Assembly (NCBI GenBank): GCA_022843605.1
Contig: JALHNI010000011.1
Span: 1-64,000 of the forward strand
Direction: 5' to 3'
DNA from: Bryobacter sp.
Lineage (GTDB): Bacteria > Acidobacteriota > Terriglobia > Bryobacterales > Bryobacteraceae
DNA: 64,000 nucleotides
Translations under genes and position numbers: made by a program
Part shown: piece after piece, positions 16,971 to 26,175 of the stretch
Layout: every line of letters starts with the position of its first letter
How positions within the stretch are numbered: position 1 is the first letter of the stretch
Notes under the pieces: model-generated
What the model saw: the letters and a program-made list of their open reading frames with translations, nothing else
Told to the model about the DNA's origin: nothing
Databases searched by the model: none

Positions 16971-17549
16971 TTAGTGTACCAAGAAGTGGCGTTCCAGCGA
17001 ACGAAGCCGGGACGGAATTAAGCCCAAAGCGACTCCAAACAACACATAACCAATGAGAACAAAGGTCTGCGTCGAATATACCGCCATCATTCCATTCACC
17101 CGTTTCCAGAACCAAAGTGTGCCCAAGCTGTAGAGCACTACCCCGTATAGGATACCCATAAATGAGGTGGTGAAGACGGGCCAAGAGGAGGGACGCAACA
17201 CCCCATAAAGTGCGCCCACCAGCCCCCCAATCGAAAAATGAAGGGCCAAACCCGCGAAGGTGCGCCAGACAAAATCCGGGCGCAACATCCTTCCGCCGTA
17301 GAACGTAGCAGCCAGCAGATTCGGAATCGTCCAGAAGGACTGGCCCTGCATCCAGCAACCCAAGGCCACCCAGAGCAGCATAATCGCGCTCCCCAGAATG
17401 CCGACTTCCAGACCCGACAGCGCACGCAAACTCCAACTCGAGCCACCGGCGCGAGGCGGAGTTACAGCGAACCCTGCCTCGACAGCCGCGTCGGGACGGC
17501 GATCCAGTACGGGATCGGGCAAGGGGGGAATCGATTCGAGGTCATCCAC
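16971..17549 (-). CDS. Membrane protein of unknown function
   Basis: A 192-aa protein with a soluble N-terminus of about 45 residues (acidic, proline-containing) followed by four hydrophobic segments: about residues 48-68 (VGILGSAIMLLWVALGC), 95-118 (FAGLALHFSIGGLVGALYGVL), 126-146 (SFMGILYGVVLYSLGTLWF) and 158-178 (FVLIGYVLFGVALGLI). The paired Gly-rich helices resemble small membrane proteins of unknown function; I do not recognise the family. It diverges from the ketosynthase gene, with 61 bp between the start codons, and lies upstream of bamA on the same strand. Confidence 0.75.
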   Translation of the reverse strand: MDDLESIPPLPDPVLDRRPDAAVEAGFAVTPPRAGGSSWSLRALSGLEVGILGSAIMLLWVALGCWMQGQSFWTIPNLLAATFYGGRMLRPDFVWRTFAGLALHFSIGGLVGALYGVLRPSSWPVFTTSFMGILYGVVLYSLGTLWFWKRVNGMMAVYSTQTFVLIGYVLFGVALGLIPSRLRSLERHFLVH

Positions 17550-17610
17550 AGAAAAACGCCTATACTAGCACAGTAACTCAACAGCATTAATTCTGTTCAA
17601 GGAGCGTCTA

Positions 17611-18855
17611 TTGAAGCGACGGGTAGTGGTCACAGGCATCGGCGCAGTCAGTCCGAACGGCATCGGGCGGGAGGCGTTCTGGGCCGCAACCCTGCGTGGC
17701 GAGAGTGGCGTCCGGCCCATTGAGCGCTTCGATGCGTCGGATCTGGCCGTCCGCATCGCCGGCCAAGTGGAGAACTTCGACGAGACTCAATACGTCAGCG
17801 TCAAGGACCGCCCGCACGTCTCCCGCGCCACCCCGTTCGCCATTGCCGCCGCCGGCGAGGCGCTCACCGACGCCGGCCTGGACTCCAAATCGATGTCCCG
17901 CGAGGAATCCCGGGAAATCGGCGTCGTCACCGGCTCCGGCGCCGCCAGTTGGGAGTTCACCGAGCACCAGTACGAGCTCTACTACACCGGCCGTCAGAAA
18001 GAGTGCAGCGTCTACGTCGTGCCCACCTCTACGCCCGGCACGCTCTCCAGTGAAGTCTCCATGCGCTTCGGCCTCCGTGGCTACAGCCACCTTCTCTCCA
18101 ACGGCTGCACCTCATCGACGGATGCCATCGGCTACGCTTATCGCTCGATCGCCTTCGGAAACATGAACCGGCTGGTCGCCGGTGGCGTCGATACGCCCCT
18201 CGCCCCGCTCATCATGCGCGGCTTCATTATCATGCGCATCATGGCCAGCCGCTGGAACGCCGAACCTACCCGCGCCTCGCGCCCTTTTTCCAAAGACCGC
18301 GACGGCTTTGTAGTCGCCGAAGGCGCCTGGTTCTTCGTCCTCGAAGAACGTGAGATGGCCCTCGCCCGCGGGGCGCGCATCTACGGCGAAATTAAGGGCT
18401 ATGGCTCCACTTGCGAAGCCTTCCACCGCGTCCGCCTCGAGGAGTGCGGCGAGGAACCGGCGCGGGCCATGGGGCTGGCGTTGGCAGAGGCCGGCCTCGC
18501 GCCGGAAGCCATCGATTACGTTAGCTACCACGGCACATCCACCGAGCTAAACGACCGCATTGAGACCCGCGCCATGCACTTAGCGTTCGGTGATCATGCC
18601 AGGAAACTGCCGGGCTCCGCCCTGAAAAGCATCATCGGACATCCGCAAGGCGCCTGCGGCGCCGCCGGACTCGCCGCCACCTTACTCGGCATGCGCGACG
18701 GCCGCATGCATGGCACCATCAACCTGGAGTCGCCGGATCCGGAGTGCGATCTTGATTACATCCCCGGGCCCGCACGTCAAATGAACATCGAGAACGCCGT
18801 CTGCAACTGCATCGCCTTTGGCAGCAAGAACTCAGCGCTCGTCGTCGGCCGCTAA
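17611..18855 (+). CDS. Stand-alone beta-ketoacyl synthase, KS-alpha/FabF-like
   Basis: A 414-aa condensing enzyme of the thiolase fold. The catalytic triad is complete: Cys166 in SNGCTSSTDAIGYA, His307 in SYHGTSTELND and His344 in KSIIGHPQG, with Lys339. Several segments read more like the KS-alpha subunit of type II polyketide synthases than FabF: GCTSSTDAIGYA, GVDTPLAP, TRASRPFSKDRDGFVVAEGA and SPDPECDLDYIP. The loop usually read as GFGGTN is AFGSKN here (residues 402-407). No acyl carrier protein, chain-length factor or reductase is nearby. The start is TTG, six bases after a clear AAGGAG. The product is unknown; a fatty-acid elongation role cannot be excluded. Confidence 0.88.
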   Translation: MKRRVVVTGIGAVSPNGIGREAFWAATLRGESGVRPIERFDASDLAVRIAGQVENFDETQYVSVKDRPHVSRATPFAIAAAGEALTDAGLDSKSMSREESREIGVVTGSGAASWEFTEHQYELYYTGRQKECSVYVVPTSTPGTLSSEVSMRFGLRGYSHLLSNGCTSSTDAIGYAYRSIAFGNMNRLVAGGVDTPLAPLIMRGFIIMRIMASRWNAEPTRASRPFSKDRDGFVVAEGAWFFVLEEREMALARGARIYGEIKGYGSTCEAFHRVRLEECGEEPARAMGLALAEAGLAPEAIDYVSYHGTSTELNDRIETRAMHLAFGDHARKLPGSALKSIIGHPQGACGAAGLAATLLGMRDGRMHGTINLESPDPECDLDYIPGPARQMNIENAVCNCIAFGSKNSALVVGR

Positions 18856-20081
18856 GCAGCCGTCGCCGTGGCGGTGACTGGCTTCTCATCGCCCGAGATA
18901 TCGACGCCTTCCCAGCGCGCCACCACGGCCGCAGCCAGGCAGTTACCCAACAGGTTCACTGACGTACGCGCCATGTCGAGCACGGCATCCACGCCCAGAA
19001 TCAGCGCCACCGGTTCTGTCGGCAAACCGAAGGTCGACAGCGTGCCCATCAGAATGACGAGGCTCGCGCGCGGCACCGCGGCCACGCCCTTGCTGGTCAA
19101 CATCAGGGTCAGCATCATCATGATCTGCTGTCCGAGGCTCAACTCGATCCCGGCCGCCTGCGCCACAAAAATCGACGCCGCCGCCAGGTACAACGTCGAC
19201 CCATCCAGGTTCAGGCTATACCCCAGTGGCATCACAAACGAAACGATATGTTTCGGCACTCCGAAGCGTTCCATGTTGGAGAGCGCCATCGGCAACGCCG
19301 CTTCGCTCGATGCCGTGGAGAACGCCAGAATATAAGGATCCTTTACGGCGCGAACGAACTTCCCTAACGGGATCTTCGCCAGGAAAATCACCGCGCCCAG
19401 CACCACAATCACAAAGAACGCCAGCGCTGCGAACATCGTCAGCACGAGCTGCGCCAAATTGAACAATACCGCCACGCCATACTGGCCCACGGTAGAGGCC
19501 ATCGCGCCGAAAACGCCCAGCGGCGCCGCGTACATCACGAAGGCGGTGTACTTAAACATCACCTCGGAGAGCGACTCGCAAAACTCCACCATCGCCTTGG
19601 CCTTATGACCGACGGCCGCGCAAGCCATGCCGAACAACATAGCGAAGACTACCACCTGCAGGACATCGTTCTTCGCCATCGAGTCAATAATGCTCGCGGG
19701 GAAAGTATGTTCGATAATCCCCTGCCACGTGACCTTAGCCGCCGGTGCTTCCAATGCTTTTGCCTTCGATAAATCAACGCCCCTGCCGGGCTGGAAGAAA
19801 TTCACGAAGCCCAGGCCGACAAATAGCGCCACCGTCGTCACCACTTCGAAGTAGATCACCGCGCGCATGCCAATGCGCCCCATGGCGCCGGAATGAGCGC
19901 CACCCGCAATCCCGAAGACCAGCGTGGCGAACAACAAAGGCGCCACGATCGACTTCACCATCTTGATGAAGACCGTACTCATGATCTTCATCTCGACGCC
20001 CGCCTCCGGGTAGGCGTAACCGAACAGCGCCCCTGCCATCAAGGCGACAAAGATCCACGCCGTTAGACTAATTCGTTTCAT
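18852..20081 (-). CDS. dctA: Dicarboxylate/amino-acid:cation symporter (DctA/GltP type)
   Basis: A 409-aa transporter of the DAACS family (SLC1-like). It has the long series of hydrophobic segments and the conserved re-entrant motifs: the serine-rich FSTASSEAALPMAL, the PLGYSLNLDGSTLY segment and SKGVAAVPRASLVIL. It should import C4-dicarboxylates or glutamate/aspartate with protons or sodium. I start at the ATG at 20081, whose last two bases form the nadK stop (ATGA), preceded by GGGGAGAA; a more upstream ATG would overlap nadK further. The 3' end overlaps the ketosynthase stop codon by 4 bp. The exact substrate is not readable from the sequence. Confidence 0.92.
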   Translation of the reverse strand: MKRISLTAWIFVALMAGALFGYAYPEAGVEMKIMSTVFIKMVKSIVAPLLFATLVFGIAGGAHSGAMGRIGMRAVIYFEVVTTVALFVGLGFVNFFQPGRGVDLSKAKALEAPAAKVTWQGIIEHTFPASIIDSMAKNDVLQVVVFAMLFGMACAAVGHKAKAMVEFCESLSEVMFKYTAFVMYAAPLGVFGAMASTVGQYGVAVLFNLAQLVLTMFAALAFFVIVVLGAVIFLAKIPLGKFVRAVKDPYILAFSTASSEAALPMALSNMERFGVPKHIVSFVMPLGYSLNLDGSTLYLAAASIFVAQAAGIELSLGQQIMMMLTLMLTSKGVAAVPRASLVILMGTLSTFGLPTEPVALILGVDAVLDMARTSVNLLGNCLAAAVVARWEGVDISGDEKPVTATATAA

Positions 20082-20938
20082 CGTTCTCCCCACTTGAGCT
20101 TCGCGCGTAACACGTCGAAGAAGAGTAATTTGGGCGGCCGGATCAGGCTAACAGCATGTTCCGACCGTTGGCAGAGAATTAGGTCGTCGCGGCGCAGCGG
20201 CTCTCCCACCTGACCATCCACCGTCAGGTAAGCCCCCTCGTCCTCGGCTCGGTTGTATAAGCGAATGACGCTCGCGTCCGGCACAATTACCGGGCGGTTG
20301 GTCAACATATGCGGACAGATGGGCGTAATCAAATGCGCGCCCAGTTGCGGAAACAAAATCGGGCCACCCGCCGACAGTGAATAAGCTGTCGATCCGGTCG
20401 GAGTCGAGACAATCAGGCCATCGGCCTTGTAGCGGCAGACAAAGTGCGAATCCACCCAGCACTCTACGTCGATGATCCGCGCGATTGCCGCCTTGGTAAT
20501 CACTACGTCGTTCAGCGCTTCATAACGAGCTACGGGCGAGCCTTCGCGGTGCACTTCGCAATGAATCATATTGCGTTTGCCCACGCGGAAATCGCCCTGC
20601 AGTGCGCGTTCCAGTTCCGGGAACACTTCGTCAACGGTAATCGCCGTCAGGAAGCCCAGTCCACCCAGGTTCACCGCGAGAATCGGCAGGTCGTTGCCCA
20701 GCATCGCTCGCGCCGCGGACAGCAGCGTCCCGTCGCCGCCTAGCACGATCAATAGCTGCGTACCTTCAGCCACCGCTTCGCGCGGCACGCCGTCCTTGCG
20801 CCCCGCATATTCGGCGGTCGCTTCGTCCATGCGCACCGCGAGGTCGCGCTTCGCCAGCCAAGCCAGCAACTGCGGCACCAGAGTGATCGCCTGCGGCGCT
20901 TCCGGTTTCGAAATAATCCCAACTGTCCCGATGCTCAT
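20078..20938 (-). CDS. nadK: NAD kinase
   Basis: A 286-aa ATP-NAD kinase that makes NADP. It shows the family motifs in order: GGDGTLLSAAR, NLGGLGFLT, the NDVVITK segment and TPTGSTAYSLSAGGPI. The start chosen (MSIGTVGII) overlaps the tlyA stop as ATGA; starting 20 codons upstream would add an unrelated basic stretch. It sits in the cluster ispA-tlyA-nadK, a combination often seen near dxs in bacteria, and is followed by dctA with another ATGA overlap. Confidence 0.95.
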   Translation of the reverse strand: MSIGTVGIISKPEAPQAITLVPQLLAWLAKRDLAVRMDEATAEYAGRKDGVPREAVAEGTQLLIVLGGDGTLLSAARAMLGNDLPILAVNLGGLGFLTAITVDEVFPELERALQGDFRVGKRNMIHCEVHREGSPVARYEALNDVVITKAAIARIIDVECWVDSHFVCRYKADGLIVSTPTGSTAYSLSAGGPILFPQLGAHLITPICPHMLTNRPVIVPDASVIRLYNRAEDEGAYLTVDGQVGEPLRRDDLILCQRSEHAVSLIRPPKLLFFDVLRAKLKWGER

Positions 20939-21669
20939 GGCTCTCGTTTCGCCCACAACCAGAACTCCTGATTGCCTCCGGCGCCCAGCACCGGGCACGG
21001 AATCAGGTTTTTGGTAAACCCTAAGTGTCGCACCGCTTGCCCCACCTTTTCACAAGCCATTTCATGCAAAGTTGCGTCCCGCACAATGCCCCCTTTGCCC
21101 ACCTGTTCCCGTCCCACTTCAAACTGCGGCTTCACCAGAATCAGCATCTGGTCCGCCAACCCCGCCAGCGCCGGTAGAATCATGGTTACCGAAATAAAGC
21201 TCACATCGCACACGATCAGCTTCACGGGTTCGCCAATCATATCCGATGTCAGGAAGCGCGCATTCGCCTCCTCGTGAATCACCACCCGCGGATCGCTGCG
21301 AATCCCCCAAGCCAACTGCGTCTTGCCCACGTCCACCGCGTGCACCCGGATCGCACCTCGCTGCAGCAGGCAGTCCGTAAAGCCCCCCGTCGACGCCCCG
21401 ACGTCCATCGCCACCCAACCCGCCGGATCAATCGCCCAATGGTCCAACGCCGCTTCCAGTTTTAAGCCGCCGCGGCCGACATACTTCGTCTGCCCCAGCA
21501 TCTCAATCACGCAATCAGTGCTGACGCTTTGCCCGGACTTCGCAGCCTTCTGGTGATTCACCAGCACCTGCCCCGCCAGAATCAGCGCTTGCGCTTTCTC
21601 CCGTGAAGGCGCCAGGGCGCGCTCCACCAGCAGCACATCCAGCCGCGACTTACTTTTGGCGTTCGACAA
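20935..21669 (-). CDS. tlyA: TlyA-family rRNA 2'-O-methyltransferase
   Basis: A 244-aa protein with an N-terminal S4 RNA-binding domain (about residues 1-60, SRLDVLLVERALAPSREKAQ) and a FtsJ-type methyltransferase domain with the SAM motif MDVGASTGGFTDCLLQRGA and later VCDVSFIS and LVKPQFEVGRE. TlyA proteins methylate cytidine 2'-OH groups in 16S and/or 23S rRNA. The start is a TTG overlapping the end of ispA by 20 bases; an alternative start is not obvious. Middle gene of the overlapping ispA-tlyA-nadK-dctA unit. Confidence 0.93.
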   Translation of the reverse strand: MSNAKSKSRLDVLLVERALAPSREKAQALILAGQVLVNHQKAAKSGQSVSTDCVIEMLGQTKYVGRGGLKLEAALDHWAIDPAGWVAMDVGASTGGFTDCLLQRGAIRVHAVDVGKTQLAWGIRSDPRVVIHEEANARFLTSDMIGEPVKLIVCDVSFISVTMILPALAGLADQMLILVKPQFEVGREQVGKGGIVRDATLHEMACEKVGQAVRHLGFTKNLIPCPVLGAGGNQEFWLWAKREP

Positions 21670-22555
21670 TCAGATCCGCCAATTGCCGCAGCCGCTCCGC
21701 CCGTCCCCCAAACAAATCGAGCGCCGCATGCGCAGCGGCCCGCTCCTTCGCCGCCATCTCTTTGCTTTTCGCCAGACCATGCACCGCTGGAAACGTGATC
21801 TTCTGCTGCGCCTCGTCCTTGCCCGCCGTCTTGCCCAACGCCTCGGAGCTTTGCTCGACATCGAGGATGTCGTCGACAATCTGGAACGCGAGTCCGATAT
21901 GTTCACCAAAGCTGGTGAGGGCGGCCATTTGCGTGGCATCAGCGCCCGCGTAAAGTCCCCCCATCCGCACACTCGCGCAGAGCAAGGCACCGGTCTTGGC
22001 GTGGTGGATACTGTCGAGCAACTCCGCCGACGGCGGTCGGCCTTCCCCTTCGATGTCGAGCACCTGGCCGGCGATCATGCCACCCACTGTCCCGGACGCC
22101 GTGCTCAGTTCATCGATCATCGCCAGGCGGACAGTCGCCGGCGTGTGCGGCAAACGGGCAAGCGTCTGGAAGGCAATCGTGCAAAGCGAATCGCCGGCCA
22201 GGATGGCGATCGCTTCTCCGAAGACGACGTGGTTCGTTGGCCGGCCGCGGCGTAAGTCGTCATCATCCATGGCGGGCAGGTCGTCATGAATCAACGAATA
22301 GGTGTGGATCATCTCCAGCGTGCAGGCTGCGTCCTCGCAACCCTGTGCTTCTAAATTCACCGCCCGGGCGGCCGCCATCGCCAGCAGCGGACGAATGCGT
22401 TTCCCTCCCGCAAAAATGCTGTAGCGAATTGATTTGTGCAGCGTTTCCGGAGCCGCCGACTCCGGCGGCAGCCAGCGGTTCAATGCACGATCCACGAGTA
22501 CCTGTTCCGCAGCTAGGTATTCATCAAGATTCAGAACTGGTTTAGGGCTCGACAA
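21650..22555 (-). CDS. ispA: Farnesyl/geranylgeranyl diphosphate synthase (polyprenyl synthetase)
   Basis: A 301-aa trans-isoprenyl diphosphate synthase. It contains GGKRIRPLL, the first aspartate-rich motif [18 protein letters not shown] and the second [12 protein letters not shown], all matching the IspA/FPP-synthase group. It condenses IPP with allylic diphosphates to feed quinone, undecaprenyl and possibly hopanoid synthesis. The product chain length cannot be fixed from these motifs, although [15 protein letters not shown] is the IspA wording. The start is a TTG at 22555; no ATG lies upstream of the conserved [10 protein letters not shown] region, and the ribosome-binding site is poorly placed. 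Confidence 0.93.
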   Translation of the reverse strand: MSSPKPVLNLDEYLAAEQVLVDRALNRWLPPESAAPETLHKSIRYSIFAGGKRIRPLLAMAAARAVNLEAQGCEDAACTLEMIHTYSLIHDDLPAMDDDDLRRGRPTNHVVFGEAIAILAGDSLCTIAFQTLARLPHTPATVRLAMIDELSTASGTVGGMIAGQVLDIEGEGRPPSAELLDSIHHAKTGALLCASVRMGGLYAGADATQMAALTSFGEHIGLAFQIVDDILDVEQSSEALGKTAGKDEAQQKITFPAVHGLAKSKEMAAKERAAAHAALDLFGGRAERLRQLADLIVERQK

Positions 22556-22756
22556 ACCTTGATTTTAGCCCATGCAGCCCACTTGGCACTGCATCGCTCA
22601 AGGAGAATTGACTCCTCGTGCTAGGCATCGACGGCTTGTCTGGCTTCACGGCGTAACGCCACCGCCATCCTTACAAGGCGCCTTGAAGCACCCCGGTCAG
22701 CACCGATCAGGTGGCGCGGCCACTGACCAACCAGCCTGCTCGTTCAATGGCCTAAC

Positions 22757-23443
22757 TCAAGGAAACGTCACCGGTGCCGCCAATGCAAAGCGAATCCGCG
22801 ACTCGGCCGCCACCACCGCCGGCTCTCCGCGCGTCGCCAGCACCACTCCAGTGCCCGCGCCGCCTCCCGCGCCGGCCCCAATTGCCGCGCCCTTGCCGCC
22901 GCCCGCAATCGCTCCGATCGCCGCACCCACGCCCGCGCCAATGCCAATCTTCATCGCGTCTTTCTTTTTCGTGGCCCGCGCCTGCACGCCCCAACTGCGC
23001 GTCTCCAGATTCACCGTGCGGCCGTCCGCCAACGTGATCGAAGTGAGGCGCAGTGCAATGTTGGACCGTCCCTTTACCTTGCCCCCTTGGCTGACGCTCG
23101 CGACCACGCCTTCCACCCGCGAATTGGCCGGAGCCAAAACCCGGTCTCCGCTGATCAGCGGGCCTACCAACGAAGCGGTAAACATGGTCCCTGCCGCATG
23201 CGTCTGGCTGGAGATGGTCGAGGTCGTTCTGACCTCGACCGAAGTTCCCGCTGGCAGCGTAACGGGTTCCCTCACGGGAACCGCTGCCACCCGCACGGGA
23301 GCTGCCTTGGTCTCTGCCAAGGCTGGCTCCGACGCTGCGGGCACCGTTTGGGCCAATGGAGTAGTTTCCTGCTGCGAGGAAGGGGTGGGCTTCGTGCAAC
23401 TGGAGATTACCACCAGGGCCAAGCAAACGATCACGGGGCGCAT
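22757..23443 (-). CDS. Glycine-zipper lipoprotein of unknown function
   Basis: A 228-aa predicted lipoprotein: MRPVIVCLALVVISSC has a typical lipobox with Cys16. A low-complexity Ala/Pro/Glu region follows, then a beta-rich part (LPAGTSVEVRTTSTISS, with GDRVLAPANSRVEGVV), and a glycine zipper near residues 175-205 (IGIGAGVGAAIGAIAGGGKG) that probably sits in or against a membrane. An upstream in-frame extension exists but would precede the lipobox and overlap uxaC, so I rejected it. It starts 50 bp after uxaC on the same strand. I do not recognise a named family. Confidence 0.75.
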   Translation of the reverse strand: MRPVIVCLALVVISSCTKPTPSSQQETTPLAQTVPAASEPALAETKAAPVRVAAVPVREPVTLPAGTSVEVRTTSTISSQTHAAGTMFTASLVGPLISGDRVLAPANSRVEGVVASVSQGGKVKGRSNIALRLTSITLADGRTVNLETRSWGVQARATKKKDAMKIGIGAGVGAAIGAIAGGGKGAAIGAGAGGGAGTGVVLATRGEPAVVAAESRIRFALAAPVTFP

Positions 23444-23493
23444 GGGGATTGGACGTGCCGCGCACCTGTGCTGGTTTCGCCCATGTTGAAGGT

Positions 23494-24894
23494 TTACAGA
23501 TTGAGCCCGAAGAACTGTTCTGCGTTGTGGAAACAAATGCGCTTCACCATGCTCCCCACCATCTCGTAGTCTTCGGGTACTAAGCCGTTTTCGATCTCCC
23601 GGCCCAGTAAGTTGCATAAGGTCCGGCGGAAATACTCGTGCCGCGGATAACTCATAAACGAGCGCGAATCGGTGAGCATTCCGACAAACCGCGACAGCAG
23701 GCCGCAGTTGGAGAGGGCATTCATCTGCCACTCCATGGCCTCCTTCTGGTCCAGAAACCACCAGCCGGAGCCGAACTGCATCTTGCCCGCGATCTTCCCG
23801 TCCTGGAAATTTCCCACCATCGTCGCCAGCGCGTAATTGTCCGCCGGATTCAGGTTGTAGATCACCATGCGCGGCAAACTGCCCTCACGATCCAGCGCAT
23901 CCAGGTAGTCGCGCAGCATCTCCATTTGCGGCCAGTCGCCAATCGAATCGAAGCCCGTATCCGGACCGATCTCGGCCAACGCCCGCGAATTCGCCGCCCG
24001 CAACGCCCCCAGGTGGATCTGCTTCGTGAAGCCCGCCTGCGCGTCGAGTTGCCCAAAGTAGAACATCAGGTAGCTGGCAAACTGCCGGTGCTCCTCGGCC
24101 GTCGCCGCCTGTCCGGCCCAGGTCCGATCAAAGATGGCCCGCGCCACGGACTCGGCGCACGGCGCTCCAAAGCAGTGGTTCAAGCCGTGATCCGAAAGTC
24201 GCCCGCCAATCGCCGCGAATGCCGCGTGGCGCTTGGCAATCGCCGCCAGAAACGTCGCGAAACTCGAGATCTCCTGCCCCGCCGTCATCGCCAGTTTCCC
24301 CGTCCAGGCCTTCCAGGCCTCTGGCTGATGCACAATCAGCGCCTTGTCCGGCCGGAACGTCGGATACATCTTCGTCTTTAGGCCGCTCTTCGCAATCGCC
24401 TCGTGATGCTCCAGGCCATCCGCCGGGTCGTCAGTGGTGCACACCGCCCGCACGTCGAACTTCCGGACGATCCCCCAAGCCGTCAAATCCCCGGCCAACT
24501 GTTCGTTCGCCCGGTTCCAGATGTTCTCGGCGGTCGACTCGTCCAGCAATTCGGTAATCCCGAAATAGCGCGCTAACTCAAGATGTGTCCAGTGATAAAG
24601 CGGATTTCGCAAAGTCTGCGGCACCGTCCGGGCAAAGGCCTGGAACTTCTCACGCGGCGTCGCGTCGCCCGTGCAGAAGCGCTCAGCGATCCCATTCGCC
24701 CGCATGGCCCGCCATTTGTAGTGGTCGCCCTCCAGCCAGATTTCGAACAGGTTCGCAAACCGGCGATTCTCGGCCAGGTCCTGGGGCGGCAAGTGGCAGT
24801 GATAGTCGAGAATCGGCTCGAACTCGGCATAGTCATGGTAGAGGCGCCGGGCGGCAACCGTCTCAAGCAGGAAATCAGGATTGATAAATGGCAC
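23494..24894 (-). CDS. uxaC: Glucuronate/galacturonate isomerase (uronate isomerase)
   Basis: A 466-aa amidohydrolase-superfamily enzyme that interconverts D-glucuronate with D-fructuronate and D-galacturonate with D-tagaturonate. The N-terminal metal-binding motif is DYHCHLPPQDLAENRRFANL, followed by the family segments HWTHLELARYFGI and CTTDDPADGLEHHEAI. The C-terminus has GMLTDSRSFMSYPRHEYFRR, also typical. Length matches the family (about 470 aa). The downstream oxidation/dehydration enzymes (uxaA/B, uxuA/B) are not next to it, but a ManD-like dehydratase is encoded at 11.7 kb. Confidence 0.95.
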   Translation of the reverse strand: MPFINPDFLLETVAARRLYHDYAEFEPILDYHCHLPPQDLAENRRFANLFEIWLEGDHYKWRAMRANGIAERFCTGDATPREKFQAFARTVPQTLRNPLYHWTHLELARYFGITELLDESTAENIWNRANEQLAGDLTAWGIVRKFDVRAVCTTDDPADGLEHHEAIAKSGLKTKMYPTFRPDKALIVHQPEAWKAWTGKLAMTAGQEISSFATFLAAIAKRHAAFAAIGGRLSDHGLNHCFGAPCAESVARAIFDRTWAGQAATAEEHRQFASYLMFYFGQLDAQAGFTKQIHLGALRAANSRALAEIGPDTGFDSIGDWPQMEMLRDYLDALDREGSLPRMVIYNLNPADNYALATMVGNFQDGKIAGKMQFGSGWWFLDQKEAMEWQMNALSNCGLLSRFVGMLTDSRSFMSYPRHEYFRRTLCNLLGREIENGLVPEDYEMVGSMVKRICFHNAEQFFGLNL

Positions 24895-25216
24895 GACCCC
24901 AACATCCTATCGCGAAGGCCCGGTCACAGCGAATTCCCTCCCTCTGGCGAACGTCTAAACGCCACGCGCTCAACACATTCCCCCCTCCAGCCGGCTCAAG
25001 CAGGACCAATTCGCTTGGTGGTGCCTGCGATCCTGGTTCCGGGAGAGTTCATCCCCTCGCCAAACCTGCTCCGCCGCGACGGGGATTCCAGAACCAAGAT
25101 ATTCCATAAAAATCAATTACTTGCCGGTTCGTTTCGTGAAGCGTCAAACTTTCTTCGCCTTTTCTTCTTGACGAAGGCGAAGACAAGGCGTAGATTGAAA
25201 AGGCGAAGAGAAAGCG
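24895..25216. other. Non-coding spacer between uxaC and the DUF72 gene
   Basis: 322 bp between two divergent genes. I see no plausible protein gene or RNA gene in the first 250 bp. The last 65 bp hold the inverted repeat listed separately. Promoters for both genes should lie here, but none is clear enough to place. Confidence 0.6.
25154..25207 (+). promoter_or_regulatory. Inverted repeat covering the ribosome-binding region of the DUF72 gene
   Basis: TTCGCCTTTTC (25154-25164) is perfectly complementary to GAAAAGGCGAA (25197-25207), and pairing can extend outward with a two-base bulge (CTTTC with GAAAG). The right arm ends 9 nt before the ATG at 25217 and covers the purine-rich stretch that must act as ribosome-binding site. 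Three near copies of AAGGCGAAGA occur between 25174 and 25210, so the left arm could choose between partners. It looks like a translational switch; this is inference. Confidence 0.5.
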
Positions 25217-26146
25217 ATGACTGACTTACCCCCCTCTAGTCTCCGTCCCACCAATCTATGCATCGGTCCCGCCGGTTGGGCTTACCCCAGCTGGGATACT
25301 CATTTTTACCCGTCACCGAAGCCCCGCGGCTTCCACCCGCTTAGCTATCTGTCTCAGTACTTCAACACCGTCGAGATCAACTGTTCCTTCCATCAGGCGA
25401 TCAAACCGGAGGTGGCTCAGCTTTGGGTCGCCATGGTCTCGCACCGTTCCGACTTTCTGTTCAGCGCCAAACTGGGTCGTCAGTTTACCCATGAAAAGAA
25501 ACTGGATAAGGCCGAAGTGGCTTTGTTTCGTAACGGGCTGTTGCCGATCCATTCCGCGGGCCGCTTGGGCGCTCTCGTCATGCAGTTTCCGTGGTCCTTC
25601 CGCTTTACAGAAGAGAACCGCCTCTATCTGATCGAATTACGCAAAGCGTTCCATGGCTATCCGCTGGTGGCCGAGTTCGCCCACGAAAGCTGGTTGCTGC
25701 CAGAAGCAACCGGTACGCTCATCGACTACCGCCTCAGCTTCGGCAATCTGGACCAGCCGTCCTATGGCCGAGCCATGCCGCCGACGTCCATCCTCACCAA
25801 CGGTGTGGGCTATGTCCGACTGAATGGCCGCAACTACGACACCTGGTTCCGGGATACTTCCGGTCTCCGGGAACGGACACGCCGGTATGATTACCTCTAT
25901 CCGCAGTCCGAATTGAACGATTGGGCCGACCGCATTGAGCGCATCGGCCAGCACGCCAAGCAGGTCTTCGTCGTCTTCAACAACGAAGCCAACGCCAAGT
26001 CCTTAGTGAATGCCTTTCAGATGCAGGCCCTCTTCGGTCCGGCCAGCATCGTACCCAAGGAACTCCTGCGCCGCTACCCCGAGGCGCTGGACGGCTTTCG
26101 CTCCTCGAAGCCCTTGCAGCAGTCGCTTTTTGCCGACGCGGCCTAA
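25217..26146 (+). CDS. DUF72 (YecE-like) family protein
   Basis: A 309-aa protein of the DUF72 family, a TIM-barrel fold of unknown activity. It opens with the family signature IGPAGWAYPSWDTHFYP, then LSQYFNTVEINCSFHQ and FLFSAKLGRQFTHEKKLD, and later has VGYVRLNGRNYDTWF and QVFVVFNNEANAKSLVNAFQM. All parts of the usual domain are present. The ATG follows a purine-rich GAAGAGAAAG stretch within a hairpin. It is divergent from uxaC and has no obvious functional partner nearby. Confidence 0.9.
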   Translation: MTDLPPSSLRPTNLCIGPAGWAYPSWDTHFYPSPKPRGFHPLSYLSQYFNTVEINCSFHQAIKPEVAQLWVAMVSHRSDFLFSAKLGRQFTHEKKLDKAEVALFRNGLLPIHSAGRLGALVMQFPWSFRFTEENRLYLIELRKAFHGYPLVAEFAHESWLLPEATGTLIDYRLSFGNLDQPSYGRAMPPTSILTNGVGYVRLNGRNYDTWFRDTSGLRERTRRYDYLYPQSELNDWADRIERIGQHAKQVFVVFNNEANAKSLVNAFQMQALFGPASIVPKELLRRYPEALDGFRSSKPLQQSLFADAA

Positions 26147-26175
26147 AGGCATTCCACGATCTCCGGGGGGAGAGT

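Noticed and set aside
22662-22733. Several imperfect inverted repeats between ispA and the lipoprotein gene (GGTCA...TGACC, AAGGCGCCTT)
   Set aside because: Short, bulged and without T runs; I could not match them to a known riboswitch or terminator.
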